A DNA stretch of 29,038 bases from a virus, in the IMG/VR virus record IMGVR_UViG_3300020465_000068, positions 1-29,038 of that record; one strand, written 5' to 3'. A program made the position numbers and the translations under genes. Below the pieces are notes generated by a model, which had not been told where the DNA came from, searched no databases, and saw nothing but the letters and a program-made list of their open reading frames with translations. This document shows positions 1 through 9,152 of this stretch, one piece after another. Position 1 is the stretch's first letter. Every line of letters starts with the position of its first letter.

Positions 1-1
1 T

Positions 2-3000
2 TCTACCTTTACATTACCTTCTACATTATATGTGTCTGATAAATCTGCAAATAGGATTGGAATAAAAACTGGTATTGGAACAATGTTCTCGGATGTTTAT
101 TTCCGTAGCGGTGGTGATAATTTTGATAATTATACTTTTGAGAGTAATTATCTTCAAGTAACAGGAAAGGTAGAAAGAATTAAAACAACTGTATCATTAT
201 CCACTTCCCACAATTTAAAAAGAGATGATATCATTGATTTAAATATCAAACCAAATTTATCTGTTGGTATTGGAACTTCTACAGCAGTTGTTTTACAAAG
301 ACAGGATAGTACAGGTTATATTTTAGTCAATCCTATAGGATTTAATTCTACAGGTATTAATACTATCACTAATGAATTGACTTTAAGTTCTCATGCATTA
401 ACAACTGGGGATAAAATAGCCTATTCTGCGGATCTTTTCCCAAGTGGAATATCCTCTACAAGTTACTATGTTTATAAAGTTGATGAAAATACAATACAAT
501 TATCAGCAACTTCTGTTGATGTAAATAGCAATCCTCCAGTTACCGTAGGGTTTGGATCTACTGGTGGAGTTGATCAAATTATTTCACAAGTAAACCCACA
601 ACTTTCAACTCTAAAAAATAATAATTTAGTTTTTGATTTATCTCATTCCTCATTGAAAGATTATGAATTTAAATTATATTATGATAATGAGTTTAAGAAT
701 GAATTTGTTTCTACTGCTTCTACAATATTTGATGTTGTAGGATTTGGAACTGTAGGAATTTCTACTAATGCTACTTCTACCATTAATTACGATAATACAT
801 TACCACAAAAATTATTTTATAATATAGAAAAATCAGGATTTATTAGTACCACAGACACTGATTCTCCCAATTATTCAGAAATAATCTTTACTGACAGTTC
901 TTATATTTCTTCTTATAGTATTATTGGAGTGGGTGACACAACCTTTGATGTATCATTAAAAGAAATACCTGAAAAACTATCTTACAATCCTTCTGAGTGT
1001 GACTCTTTAGAGTATACTACTTCGTCTTTAACAGCAAAAGGTGGTATTAATAATGTCAGTATTTTATCTGGTGGAATTAATTATCAAAAATTGCCAAATT
1101 TTGTTGGATCTTCCTCTACAGAAGGAACAGGTGGATCTATTGTTGCTAAATCAACCAATGTTGGTAATTCTAATAAAGTAAGAATTATTAATGAGGGATT
1201 TGAATATTCTTCTGATAAGACATTACAACCCTCTGCTTATATCTCTCCACTTATTGTTATTGAAAATTCCAATACAGTGGGTATTATTACAGTAACTTCT
1301 GGTGGAAATAATTATATAATTCCTCCTCTTATTAAAATAATTAATCCTACTACCAGAGAGATAATTAAAAATGGTCTTCTTGAAGCAGTATTAACTAATA
1401 CTACAATATCTAGCGTTGATCCTATAGTCCTTCCAAGTGGCCTTCCTAGTGGTGGAATAGAATTATTTGCTATACAAAATACTAATGGAGTTTCTATTAG
1501 TACCATTTCTTCTAATTCAACTGGAATATTTACATGTTTTATAAACACTCCTTCAGCAGGATTTGGAACAGCACCTTTCAAGGTTGGTGATGAAGTATTT
1601 GTTGAAAATATTGTACAGTATGATCCTGTTAGTGTTGGTGGTTCAGGATTCAACTCTCCAGATTTTGGATATAGATTTGCTAAGGTTAGTGCATATACGG
1701 TAGCTGCAACTGGAAGTAATGATTCAGTCACTATAGATTTAGCAGGAATAAGTACCAATACTGGTATAGCAGTTACAGATCAATCTAACATACCTTCTCT
1801 TATTAACAAAATTAATTATCCTACATTTGTATCTAATTTAGTTCCATCTTTCTTCAATACAGGTGAAAAAATTATATCTAACGATATTGAAAGAGATTTA
1901 ATTATTACAAGTACTGAAAGTGACTATATTAAAGTTTCTGGTACTTATAGATTGAGTGTTGGAGAAATAATAACAGGAAAGGATTCAGGTACTACAGCTA
2001 CTATTAATAATATCACTGAGAATTTTGGTAGATTTTCAGTAAATTATATGGTTAAAAAAGATATTGGATGGTCTGATGATATTGGATCATTGAATTTAGA
2101 TACTCAAGTTACTCCTAATAATGATTATTATCAAAATATGTCATATACTGTTCAGAGTACCCGTACTTTTGATCAATTAAGGAGTCCTGTTTCTTCTTTA
2201 CTCCATACTAGTGGTCTTAAGAATTTTGCTAATACAGGAATTACATCAACATCATTAGTTGGAATAGGTAGTACAGATTTTTCAATTTCTGTTCAAGATA
2301 TTATTGGAGATAATAGAGTAGATACAGTTTATAATTATGCATATGCTTTAGATTTAGGATCTGGAAATTCGTCTAACGCTATAAAAACACCAAATAAAGT
2401 TTTTACTGCATATACTTTAGCTAAAAGTAATGAAGTTTTAAAAATTGATAATATTAAAGATCAATTTTCCAATTTATCAAGTGATTTAACGGATTATCTT
2501 AATATTTTACAAATAGATTCTAATATCTCATTTAAGAATATCTTATTTAGAATTAGTAATTTAGATAATACTGATGTTCAACTTACAGAATTGGTATTGT
2601 TGAATAATGGATCCAATTCTATTCTTTTACAAAAAGGTGATTTAGAGGATGAAGGCCCTATTGGATCATTTGACATTGAAAGCACTGGATTGGGTGAGAA
2701 CTATTTAAGATTTACTCCTTTACCTAATAGTCTTGATTTTGATTATGATATCAAATCACTTGAATTAGATTTTTTAAGTAATACAGGTATTGGAACTCAA
2801 TCATTAGGATTTATTAATCTTACAGGAGCTGTTGGAATAGCTACAGTTGATAGTGTTCTGGGAGTGACTACATCTTCTATTATAAGTGTAGATTCTACCA
2901 AATATAATTCACTACATGTAAAAACACATCTAGTTAATCAAACAACATCTCAGATGAATTATGTTGAATTATATGTTACTCATGATGGAACTGATACTTA

Positions 3001-6000
3001 TATTGCAGATTATTATGTAGATACTCATAGTGAGGTAACGAGTTATTCTGAAACTTTAATGGGGTCATTTAAAGGTGATTTGACTGGATCAATATTCTCT
3101 TTACAATATGTAAATAATTTAACTGATGAAATTAAATATAGTTCCAGTGTAGTTGGTTTTGGATCAACTTCAAGTGGAACTGATACGTATAGATTCTCAT
3201 CTCCTAGTGAACCAGTAGGTTCTGAAAGAAGTTTGATTTATCAATCAAATTATGTTGTTGGTGTAGGAACTACTACTGCTGTTATTTTAGATAAGTCTTT
3301 ATTTAATGCAAGCAAATCTATAGTTGAAGTAAGTGTTGGTTCTACTAGAGCTGTGCATCAACTTATGATGAATCATGATGGTACAGATGTTTATATTCAA
3401 CCCGGACCAATTCTTTCTAATGCAGGGGATATTGAAGTTGATACACGGTTAGGAATTGGAACTTTTGGTGCTGAATATGTTTCTAATGACTTTGTATTAA
3501 AATTCTATCCTGAGACTGAATTTATAACTGATAATATCCAAGTTTCTTCTTTAAATGAAGTTTTATATACAGAAAATGATTTTAGCAATTCTTCTAATGT
3601 ACCAGATTTAACATATGGTTCAGCAGTACAATCATTTAATTTATATTCGTTTAATGCACCTAATGGTTCCCGAATTAATAAAAGTAATTTTGTTTTAAAA
3701 TCAAATAATACTCCTATTTTTGCTAAAATATTCAATCCTGCTGATTCTACTGTTATCGCACTTAGTGATACTAAATTTAATATTGATAATCATTTCTTTA
3801 GAACTGATGAAGAATTAATTTACACTCCTAGATCTACATTTGTTGGTGTAGGATCCACTCCAATGTTATATCAGAGTTCTACAGGAGCTATTGATCAATT
3901 ACCGTCTTCAGTTTTTGCTATTAGGGATAGTGCTGATACTTTTCAAATATCTACAACTAGAGGTGGAAGTGCCGTTACTTTTGTGGGAATTGGAACAGGA
4001 AATGCCCATCAATTTGAAATGGCAAAGAGTAATACAAAATCTATTATTACCATTGATAATGTAATTCAGTCTCCAATAGCTTTTGTACCGTTGTCATATA
4101 CTTTAGAGAATAATACTGATGATGCTAGTACTGGAATTAGTACCACAAGAACTATATTCTCTCTAAGTGGAATTTCATCATTAACTTCTTCTGATATAAT
4201 AAAAATTGATAATGAATATATGAAAGTTATTAATGTTGGTGTTGGAGAAACTACTGTTGGTCCAATAGTCGGTATTGGTACTACAAATCTTGTAGAAGTT
4301 GAAAGAGGATTTATTGGATCGGCTTCAACTAATCATACAAATTCATCGACTATTAATCTTTACAGAGGATCTTATAATATTGATGGTGAGGAGATATGGT
4401 TTACTGATCCTCCTAAAGGAAATCCTCAATTAATCAAGAATTCTAGTAATTTAAATTATGCAACTTCAGATTTTGGGGGAAGAGTTTATTTAAGAGATAA
4501 TTATGATACTAATCAGGTCTATGATGATATTTCAGATCAATTTACTGGAATTGGTGAAACATATACCTTAACGAATACAGGAGTTAATACTGTAGGACTG
4601 GGAACTACTGGGGGTAATGGGTTATTATTAATTAGTAATATTTTCCAATCACCTACTGCTGATAATAATCCTTCCAATAATTTCCAAGTTCAAGAAGATA
4701 TAAGTAGTGGAATAAGTAGTGTAAGATTTACAGGTATTAGGACATCTAGTGATGATCCAGTTATTATTAGTGATATTGATGTAAATCAAAATGAATTGCC
4801 GAGAGGGGGTTTAATTATTTCTCTCGGATCTACACCAGGATTGGGATATGCACCAGCAGTAGGAGCACGAGCATACTTAGAAAAAGATTCTAATGGAATT
4901 ATCACTAATGTTGTAGGTATTGCTACTACAGGGCCTGCTATTTCTATTACTACCTCCACGTATAATAATGAAACTGGTGTATTACAAATTACTACACAAG
5001 AAGCACATAATTTTGAAGCAGGTATCATTGCTCAAGTCAAGTTAGCTGGTTTAGCATTTACATGTCCAGATGGGTCTGGTATTACTACAACTATATTCCC
5101 AGAGTCACCTGTAGGATTTGGAAGTACAAGCATTGATTACAGCATATTAAGTATTGGATCTACAAATACCTTTACGACTAATGTTGGTGTTAGTACTATT
5201 CCTCATACTTATAATAGTGGTGGATCAGTAATGCCTTGGTACGGAAATGCAACTATTGGTTCGGGATATACAGGATCTACTATTTCTATAGGAGTAACAG
5301 ATGTTTCATATATTCACACATTTGTAAGTGGAGTTTCTACAACATTATATGTTACTAGTTGGTCAGGTACACCTTTAACAGCAACAAGTGCATCTTATCT
5401 TCCTACAAGTGGAGATTTAACTTTAACTATTCCTTCTCATGGATTAACAACATCTGATAATGTTGGAATTAGAACTAATTCTTTAGTATTTAAATGTTCT
5501 AAAGATGATTATGCTACTGACCATTATTATCCTAGACCAACAGATCCAGTAGCAGGTCTCATCACATCTATCAATTCTTATGATACGGATACACTTACAG
5601 TAAATGTTGGGGCAAGTGTGGGATCAGGTGCGGAGGTTACGGCCACAGTAGGTGCTGGTGGTACCCTATCCTTTGCTATTGGTGCAGGAGGTACGAATTA
5701 TACCAATCCATATTTAGATATCCCTGAAGCATCTTATACCAACCTTTCAGTTACAGGTGTTTCTAGATTGGGTATAGGTGCAACTACTGATACTGGAGTT
5801 GGTTTATTATTAAATGTTGAAGTTAGTGCAAGTTCTACTGTGAGTGGTGCTTCTACTTATTTTGAGGTTCCTAAATGGGAAATTGCTAGAGATGGATATG
5901 CATTTAAAAAAGGAGATGTCTTTACTCCTGTAGGATTAGTAACTGATGCTAGTTTATCTTCTCCGATAGTTCCTTTTGAATTAACAGTTTTAGATACTTA

Positions 6001-7519
6001 TAACGATTCTTTCTCTGCTTGGCAATTTGGTCAATTTGATTATATTGATTCTATTAAGAGTTTACAAGATGGATCTAGAAAAAGATTTGAATTAAGATAT
6101 GATAATGAACTCTTAAGTTTCCAAGTTCAGGAAGGAACTAGTTTTGCTGGTGTAAATCTTGCAAATGCTTTATTAATTGTTGCAAATGGTGTAATACAAG
6201 AACCAGGTGTTTCTTATCTCTTTGATGGAGGTACATCCTTTGCATTTATAGAACCACCAAAACCAGAAGACGAAATTTCCATATTCTTCTATCGTGGAAC
6301 TTCTGGATCCGATACTGAATTAGTAACAAATGTATATCCATCTTTAAAAGTAGGAGATACTGTTCAATTAGATAAAATTTTAAATAGTGTTCAAAATCAA
6401 CAGTCTCGTGTAGCTACTGCTATTACTGCTACTGATATTATAGAAACTAATTTATATAAAGGAGTAGGTATTACAACTGAAGAAAAATCATTAAATTGGA
6501 CAAAACAAAAAGTAGATAGAATAATAAATGGTGAAGTCGTTTACAAATCTCGACCTTCTTTAGAACCTTTAATATTCCCTACTGCAAAAATTATTGGTAG
6601 TCTTAAATCTACAGATACTGAAATATTTGTTGATGATGCTGTATTCTTTGATGAAGAAGGGGAAATTTCAGGATCGTCACCAATTAGTGGAAGAATAGTA
6701 GATAACAGTGTTACACGGGTTTCTGCTGCCATTACGGCTATTGTATCTACTGCAGGTACTATTTCTTCACTTGACATTGTAAATGCTGGTAGTGGATATA
6801 TAGGGGCAACCACTTCTGTATCAATAGGAATTCCTACTACAGGTATTGGAACTACTGCAAATCCAACAGCAACAGCAACAGCAACTATAACTGGTGGTTC
6901 TATTAGTACAACTACCATTACTGCTTCAGGATTTGGATATACAGCAACTGCTGTTCCTAATGTTTTAGTAACTCTTCCTACATTTACTTCTGAATTGATT
7001 GGAAATATTACTTCTGTTAAAGGTTTCTCTGGAATTATTACTGGAATTGGTACAACCACAGGTGATGGCGTTCCATTAGCACTCAAATTTAGTTTGTTTG
7101 CTTCAAGTTATTCCGACTTAAATATCAATTATCCCATTTATATTACTAATACTACTGTAGGAACAGGAGTTACTTCAATATTTGATTCTGATAGTGAAGT
7201 GGTTGGTATTGGAACAACTTTCTTAGATAATATTTACAATATTAATCATATATGGAATTCTGGTACTGCTGGAATTATTACATGTAATATAAAATCAGAT
7301 ACTACGGTAACGGGATTATCAAGTACTGGTAGTTCTATGGATGCAATTGGTAGATTTTCGTGGGGTAGACTGGGTGGTTCATTCACAAGAGGCACTGAAC
7401 CAGTATCACTCGGAGTAACTGGATTAACTATCAATTCTGGACTGACCACTTTCCCAACAATTCAACGTAGATCAAGTGGATTGAGAGATACTGGAGCTTT
7501 GGATCCATTCTATTCATAA
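2..7519 (+). CDS. Giant virion structural protein in gp7 position (5'-truncated by window edge)
   Basis: This is the C-terminal 2505 residues of a very long protein. The frame is open back to base 2, so the GTG at 32 is not a supported start and the true start lies upstream. The sequence is rich in Ser, Thr, Gly, Ile and Asn and poor in Cys, with dozens of short VGIGTT/VGFGST-like motifs and several G-x-G-Y...P repeats (near visible residues 357, 435, 1897, 2264 and 2311). An EYMKV...VERGFIGS stretch (about 1403-1450) and an NGVIQEPGVSYLF stretch (about 2055-2092) resemble modules that I recall from large cyanophage tail proteins. It lies directly before gp8, where T4 carries gene 7 (baseplate wedge, 1032 residues). 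A baseplate or peripheral tail role is therefore inferred from position; I see no specific gp7 signature. A fibre-like decoration of the baseplate is the main alternative. Confidence 0.8.
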   Translation, partial: STFTLPSTLYVSDKSANRIGIKTGIGTMFSDVYFRSGGDNFDNYTFESNYLQVTGKVERIKTTVSLSTSHNLKRDDIIDLNIKPNLSVGIGTSTAVVLQRQDSTGYILVNPIGFNSTGINTITNELTLSSHALTTGDKIAYSADLFPSGISSTSYYVYKVDENTIQLSATSVDVNSNPPVTVGFGSTGGVDQIISQVNPQLSTLKNNNLVFDLSHSSLKDYEFKLYYDNEFKNEFVSTASTIFDVVGFGTVGISTNATSTINYDNTLPQKLFYNIEKSGFISTTDTDSPNYSEIIFTDSSYISSYSIIGVGDTTFDVSLKEIPEKLSYNPSECDSLEYTTSSLTAKGGINNVSILSGGINYQKLPNFVGSSSTEGTGGSIVAKSTNVGNSNKVRIINEGFEYSSDKTLQPSAYISPLIVIENSNTVGIITVTSGGNNYIIPPLIKIINPTTREIIKNGLLEAVLTNTTISSVDPIVLPSGLPSGGIELFAIQNTNGVSISTISSNSTGIFTCFINTPSAGFGTAPFKVGDEVFVENIVQYDPVSVGGSGFNSPDFGYRFAKVSAYTVAATGSNDSVTIDLAGISTNTGIAVTDQSNIPSLINKINYPTFVSNLVPSFFNTGEKIISNDIERDLIITSTESDYIKVSGTYRLSVGEIITGKDSGTTATINNITENFGRFSVNYMVKKDIGWSDDIGSLNLDTQVTPNNDYYQNMSYTVQSTRTFDQLRSPVSSLLHTSGLKNFANTGITSTSLVGIGSTDFSISVQDIIGDNRVDTVYNYAYALDLGSGNSSNAIKTPNKVFTAYTLAKSNEVLKIDNIKDQFSNLSSDLTDYLNILQIDSNISFKNILFRISNLDNTDVQLTELVLLNNGSNSILLQKGDLEDEGPIGSFDIESTGLGENYLRFTPLPNSLDFDYDIKSLELDFLSNTGIGTQSLGFINLTGAVGIATVDSVLGVTTSSIISVDSTKYNSLHVKTHLVNQTTSQMNYVELYVTHDGTDTYIADYYVDTHSEVTSYSETLMGSFKGDLTGSIFSLQYVNNLTDEIKYSSSVVGFGSTSSGTDTYRFSSPSEPVGSERSLIYQSNYVVGVGTTTAVILDKSLFNASKSIVEVSVGSTRAVHQLMMNHDGTDVYIQPGPILSNAGDIEVDTRLGIGTFGAEYVSNDFVLKFYPETEFITDNIQVSSLNEVLYTENDFSNSSNVPDLTYGSAVQSFNLYSFNAPNGSRINKSNFVLKSNNTPIFAKIFNPADSTVIALSDTKFNIDNHFFRTDEELIYTPRSTFVGVGSTPMLYQSSTGAIDQLPSSVFAIRDSADTFQISTTRGGSAVTFVGIGTGNAHQFEMAKSNTKSIITIDNVIQSPIAFVPLSYTLENNTDDASTGISTTRTIFSLSGISSLTSSDIIKIDNEYMKVINVGVGETTVGPIVGIGTTNLVEVERGFIGSASTNHTNSSTINLYRGSYNIDGEEIWFTDPPKGNPQLIKNSSNLNYATSDFGGRVYLRDNYDTNQVYDDISDQFTGIGETYTLTNTGVNTVGLGTTGGNGLLLISNIFQSPTADNNPSNNFQVQEDISSGISSVRFTGIRTSSDDPVIISDIDVNQNELPRGGLIISLGSTPGLGYAPAVGARAYLEKDSNGIITNVVGIATTGPAISITTSTYNNETGVLQITTQEAHNFEAGIIAQVKLAGLAFTCPDGSGITTTIFPESPVGFGSTSIDYSILSIGSTNTFTTNVGVSTIPHTYNSGGSVMPWYGNATIGSGYTGSTISIGVTDVSYIHTFVSGVSTTLYVTSWSGTPLTATSASYLPTSGDLTLTIPSHGLTTSDNVGIRTNSLVFKCSKDDYATDHYYPRPTDPVAGLITSINSYDTDTLTVNVGASVGSGAEVTATVGAGGTLSFAIGAGGTNYTNPYLDIPEASYTNLSVTGVSRLGIGATTDTGVGLLLNVEVSASSTVSGASTYFEVPKWEIARDGYAFKKGDVFTPVGLVTDASLSSPIVPFELTVLDTYNDSFSAWQFGQFDYIDSIKSLQDGSRKRFELRYDNELLSFQVQEGTSFAGVNLANALLIVANGVIQEPGVSYLFDGGTSFAFIEPPKPEDEISIFFYRGTSGSDTELVTNVYPSLKVGDTVQLDKILNSVQNQQSRVATAITATDIIETNLYKGVGITTEEKSLNWTKQKVDRIINGEVVYKSRPSLEPLIFPTAKIIGSLKSTDTEIFVDDAVFFDEEGEISGSSPISGRIVDNSVTRVSAAITAIVSTAGTISSLDIVNAGSGYIGATTSVSIGIPTTGIGTTANPTATATATITGGSISTTTITASGFGYTATAVPNVLVTLPTFTSELIGNITSVKGFSGIITGIGTTTGDGVPLALKFSLFASSYSDLNINYPIYITNTTVGTGVTSIFDSDSEVVGIGTTFLDNIYNINHIWNSGTAGIITCNIKSDTTVTGLSSTGSSMDAIGRFSWGRLGGSFTRGTEPVSLGVTGLTINSGLTTFPTIQRRSSGLRDTGALDPFYS
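4799..4827 (+). other. Inverted repeat / possible mRNA hairpin inside giant gene
   Basis: CCGAGAG at 4799-4805 is the exact reverse complement of CTCTCGG at 4821-4827. It could form a 7-bp G/C-rich stem, extendable by G-U pairs, with a loop of 9 to 15 bases. It lies wholly inside the giant structural gene and has no U-tract after it, so it is not a typical terminator. It may be chance, or it may be a local mRNA structure. Confidence 0.35.
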
Positions 7520-7531
7520 TCATAATACTCT

Positions 7532-7539
7532 TATAAATA
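7532..7539 (+). promoter_or_regulatory. T4-type late promoter for gp8
   Basis: This is an exact TATAAATA octamer, the T4 late-promoter -10 element read by the gp55 sigma factor with the gp33/gp45 system. It lies in the 37-base gap between the giant gene and gp8. By analogy to T4 the transcript would begin about six bases after the element, leaving a leader of only about a dozen bases with no Shine-Dalgarno match. Exact copies were found by eye only here, at 16709 and at 28791. Confidence 0.8.
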
Positions 7540-7556
7540 CCTAAAAACTAATTAAT

Positions 7557-9146
7557 ATGTCTGCTGTAGTCACAGATCAATTTAGAATAACTAACGCTGG
7601 TAATTTTGTAGATTCTGTACTAGATACTAATAATTCTTATTATGTATTTCTAGGCTTAAGTAATCCTACAACACCAAACCCTGGTTTTGGTAGAACCTCA
7701 GATTGGAATACTGCTGCTTCTGGTCCTCCTAATCCCATTGATAATTTCAGTTATGAATGGCAATATGGAAGTACATCTCTTTTTGGAAAAAAGATTAATA
7801 GTACTAATATTAGAAGAGTTGTAAGGAAAGTAGAATGGAAAGTTAATACTGCTTATGACATGTATAGGCAAGATTATAGTATTAACAATAAAGCTCCAGT
7901 TTCAGATACTGCAAGATTATATGATGCAAATTATTATGTAATTAATAGTGATTTTAATGTTTATATTTGTATAAGCAATGGATCTTCTGGTGAAGATTTG
8001 GATGGGGTCAATTCTAAGTTTGAACCAACGTCTACAGATTTAGAACCATTTTCTGCAGGTGCTGATGGTTATGTTTGGAAGTATCTTTTTTCAGTATCTC
8101 CCAGTGATATTATTAAATTTGATTCTACTGAATATATTGTGGTTCCTAATAATTGGGAAACAACAACCAATTCACAAATACAAAGTGTTAGAGAAGCAGG
8201 TGATTCCACAGTTAATTTTAATCAAATAAAAACAATATACATTAAAAATGCGGGAGATGGATATAAAAATGGAGGACCTTATAATGTAGATATATTGGGT
8301 GATGGTACAGGTGCTAAAGCTTCCATAACTGTTGCTGGTGGTAAAATTACATCTGCAGTCATAACGGCAGGTGGAAGTGGATATACTTATGGTGTAGTAG
8401 ATTTAGGTGAGGCTCAACCAGCTGGTGTTCCTACCACATTTGCAGATTTAATTGTTATCATTCCACCTTCAAGAGGTCATGGATATGACATTTATAAAGA
8501 ATTAGGTGCTGATAGGGTTTTGGTATATGCAAGATTTGATGATTCAACTAAAGATTTTCCAATAAGTACAAAATTTGCACAAGTTGGAATTGTAAAGAAT
8601 CCATCAACTTACACTTCTCTGGGATCTACCTACACATCTAGTGAATATTCTTCTTTAGGAGCTATAAAATTAGATGATGGTGATACTGAAGGAGGAACGG
8701 GATATTGGTCTTCTACTCCCGCTATTGGTTCTAAAATACAACAAGTTGTAACTGGTGGAACAGCTAAAGGATATATTGCCTCTTATGATAAAGAGACTAG
8801 TGTTCTTAAGTATTATCAAGATCGTTCATTATATTTTAATCCAACAACAGGAGATCAAACAGATTATAAAGAGGTTTCTTCAGATTCTAAAGTTTTATCT
8901 TTTGAATCTTCCAGTTCTGTTATTACATTTGTGGGGGTAGATGATGTTAATGTTGCCACTGCTTTTACAGGTCGTACAATGACTTCAGGATTAAAAGAAA
9001 TTGATTTGGGAGTTTATTTTACAGCTGGTCTTGCGGATTCAGAGATAAATAAAACATCTGGGAACATTCTTTATATTGACAATAGAGAAGAGGTTACCCG
9101 TAATATACGACAAAAAGAAGACATTAAAATTATTCTGGAATTCTAA
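7557..9146 (+). CDS. 8: Baseplate wedge subunit gp8
   Basis: This encodes a 529-residue protein that I recognise as the marine T4-like form of gp8, a wedge component that forms much of the inner baseplate next to gp7, gp6, gp53 and gp25. The N-terminus (DQFRITNAGNFVDSV, then YYVFLGLSNPTTPNPGFGRT) and the WKYLFSVSPSDIIKF stretch near residue 177 are the segments I rely on. T4 gp8 is 334 residues. Part of the extra length is a Gly-rich repeat at about residues 231-283, with DGY and SGYTYG turns matching modules in the giant upstream protein and in gp14. The start is the first ATG after a perfect late promoter; no good Shine-Dalgarno precedes it. The next gene starts 7 bases after the stop. Identity is from family knowledge; the repeat and length are visible directly. 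Confidence 0.82.
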   Translation: MSAVVTDQFRITNAGNFVDSVLDTNNSYYVFLGLSNPTTPNPGFGRTSDWNTAASGPPNPIDNFSYEWQYGSTSLFGKKINSTNIRRVVRKVEWKVNTAYDMYRQDYSINNKAPVSDTARLYDANYYVINSDFNVYICISNGSSGEDLDGVNSKFEPTSTDLEPFSAGADGYVWKYLFSVSPSDIIKFDSTEYIVVPNNWETTTNSQIQSVREAGDSTVNFNQIKTIYIKNAGDGYKNGGPYNVDILGDGTGAKASITVAGGKITSAVITAGGSGYTYGVVDLGEAQPAGVPTTFADLIVIIPPSRGHGYDIYKELGADRVLVYARFDDSTKDFPISTKFAQVGIVKNPSTYTSLGSTYTSSEYSSLGAIKLDDGDTEGGTGYWSSTPAIGSKIQQVVTGGTAKGYIASYDKETSVLKYYQDRSLYFNPTTGDQTDYKEVSSDSKVLSFESSSSVITFVGVDDVNVATAFTGRTMTSGLKEIDLGVYFTAGLADSEINKTSGNILYIDNREEVTRNIRQKEDIKIILEF

Positions 9147-9152
9147 AGAAAC

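Noticed and set aside
32-34. GTG as the start of the giant gene
   Set aside because: The same frame is open upstream to the window edge and codes for similar Ser/Thr-rich residues, so the gene almost certainly starts earlier.
1312-1758. 148-codon frame on the minus strand
   Set aside because: It is antisense to well-formed coding sequence, has no recognisable domain and there are no other minus-strand genes in the window.
6872-6890. Short tandem run of ACAGCA units as a microsatellite
   Set aside because: Only about three units encoding Thr-Ala repeats in keeping with the local protein composition; too short to call a repeat feature.
6541-7086. 181-codon frame on the minus strand
   Set aside because: It lies wholly opposite the giant structural gene. 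Its Val/Pro/Ile-rich translation is what the antisense of Thr/Gly/Ile-rich coding sequence gives, and it has no ribosome site or partner genes.
8755-8940. Plus-strand 61-codon frame within gp8, and similar internal frames near 10927, 20706 and 26276
   Set aside because: All are out-of-frame shadows inside confidently assigned genes and have no family likeness.
9044-9051. GATAAATA inside gp8 as a late promoter for the DUF4815-like gene
   Set aside because: It is 101 bases from the next start and the same octamer, or AATAAATA, occurs inside genes at 9983, 15530 and 16040 with no start nearby, so chance is likely in this base composition.
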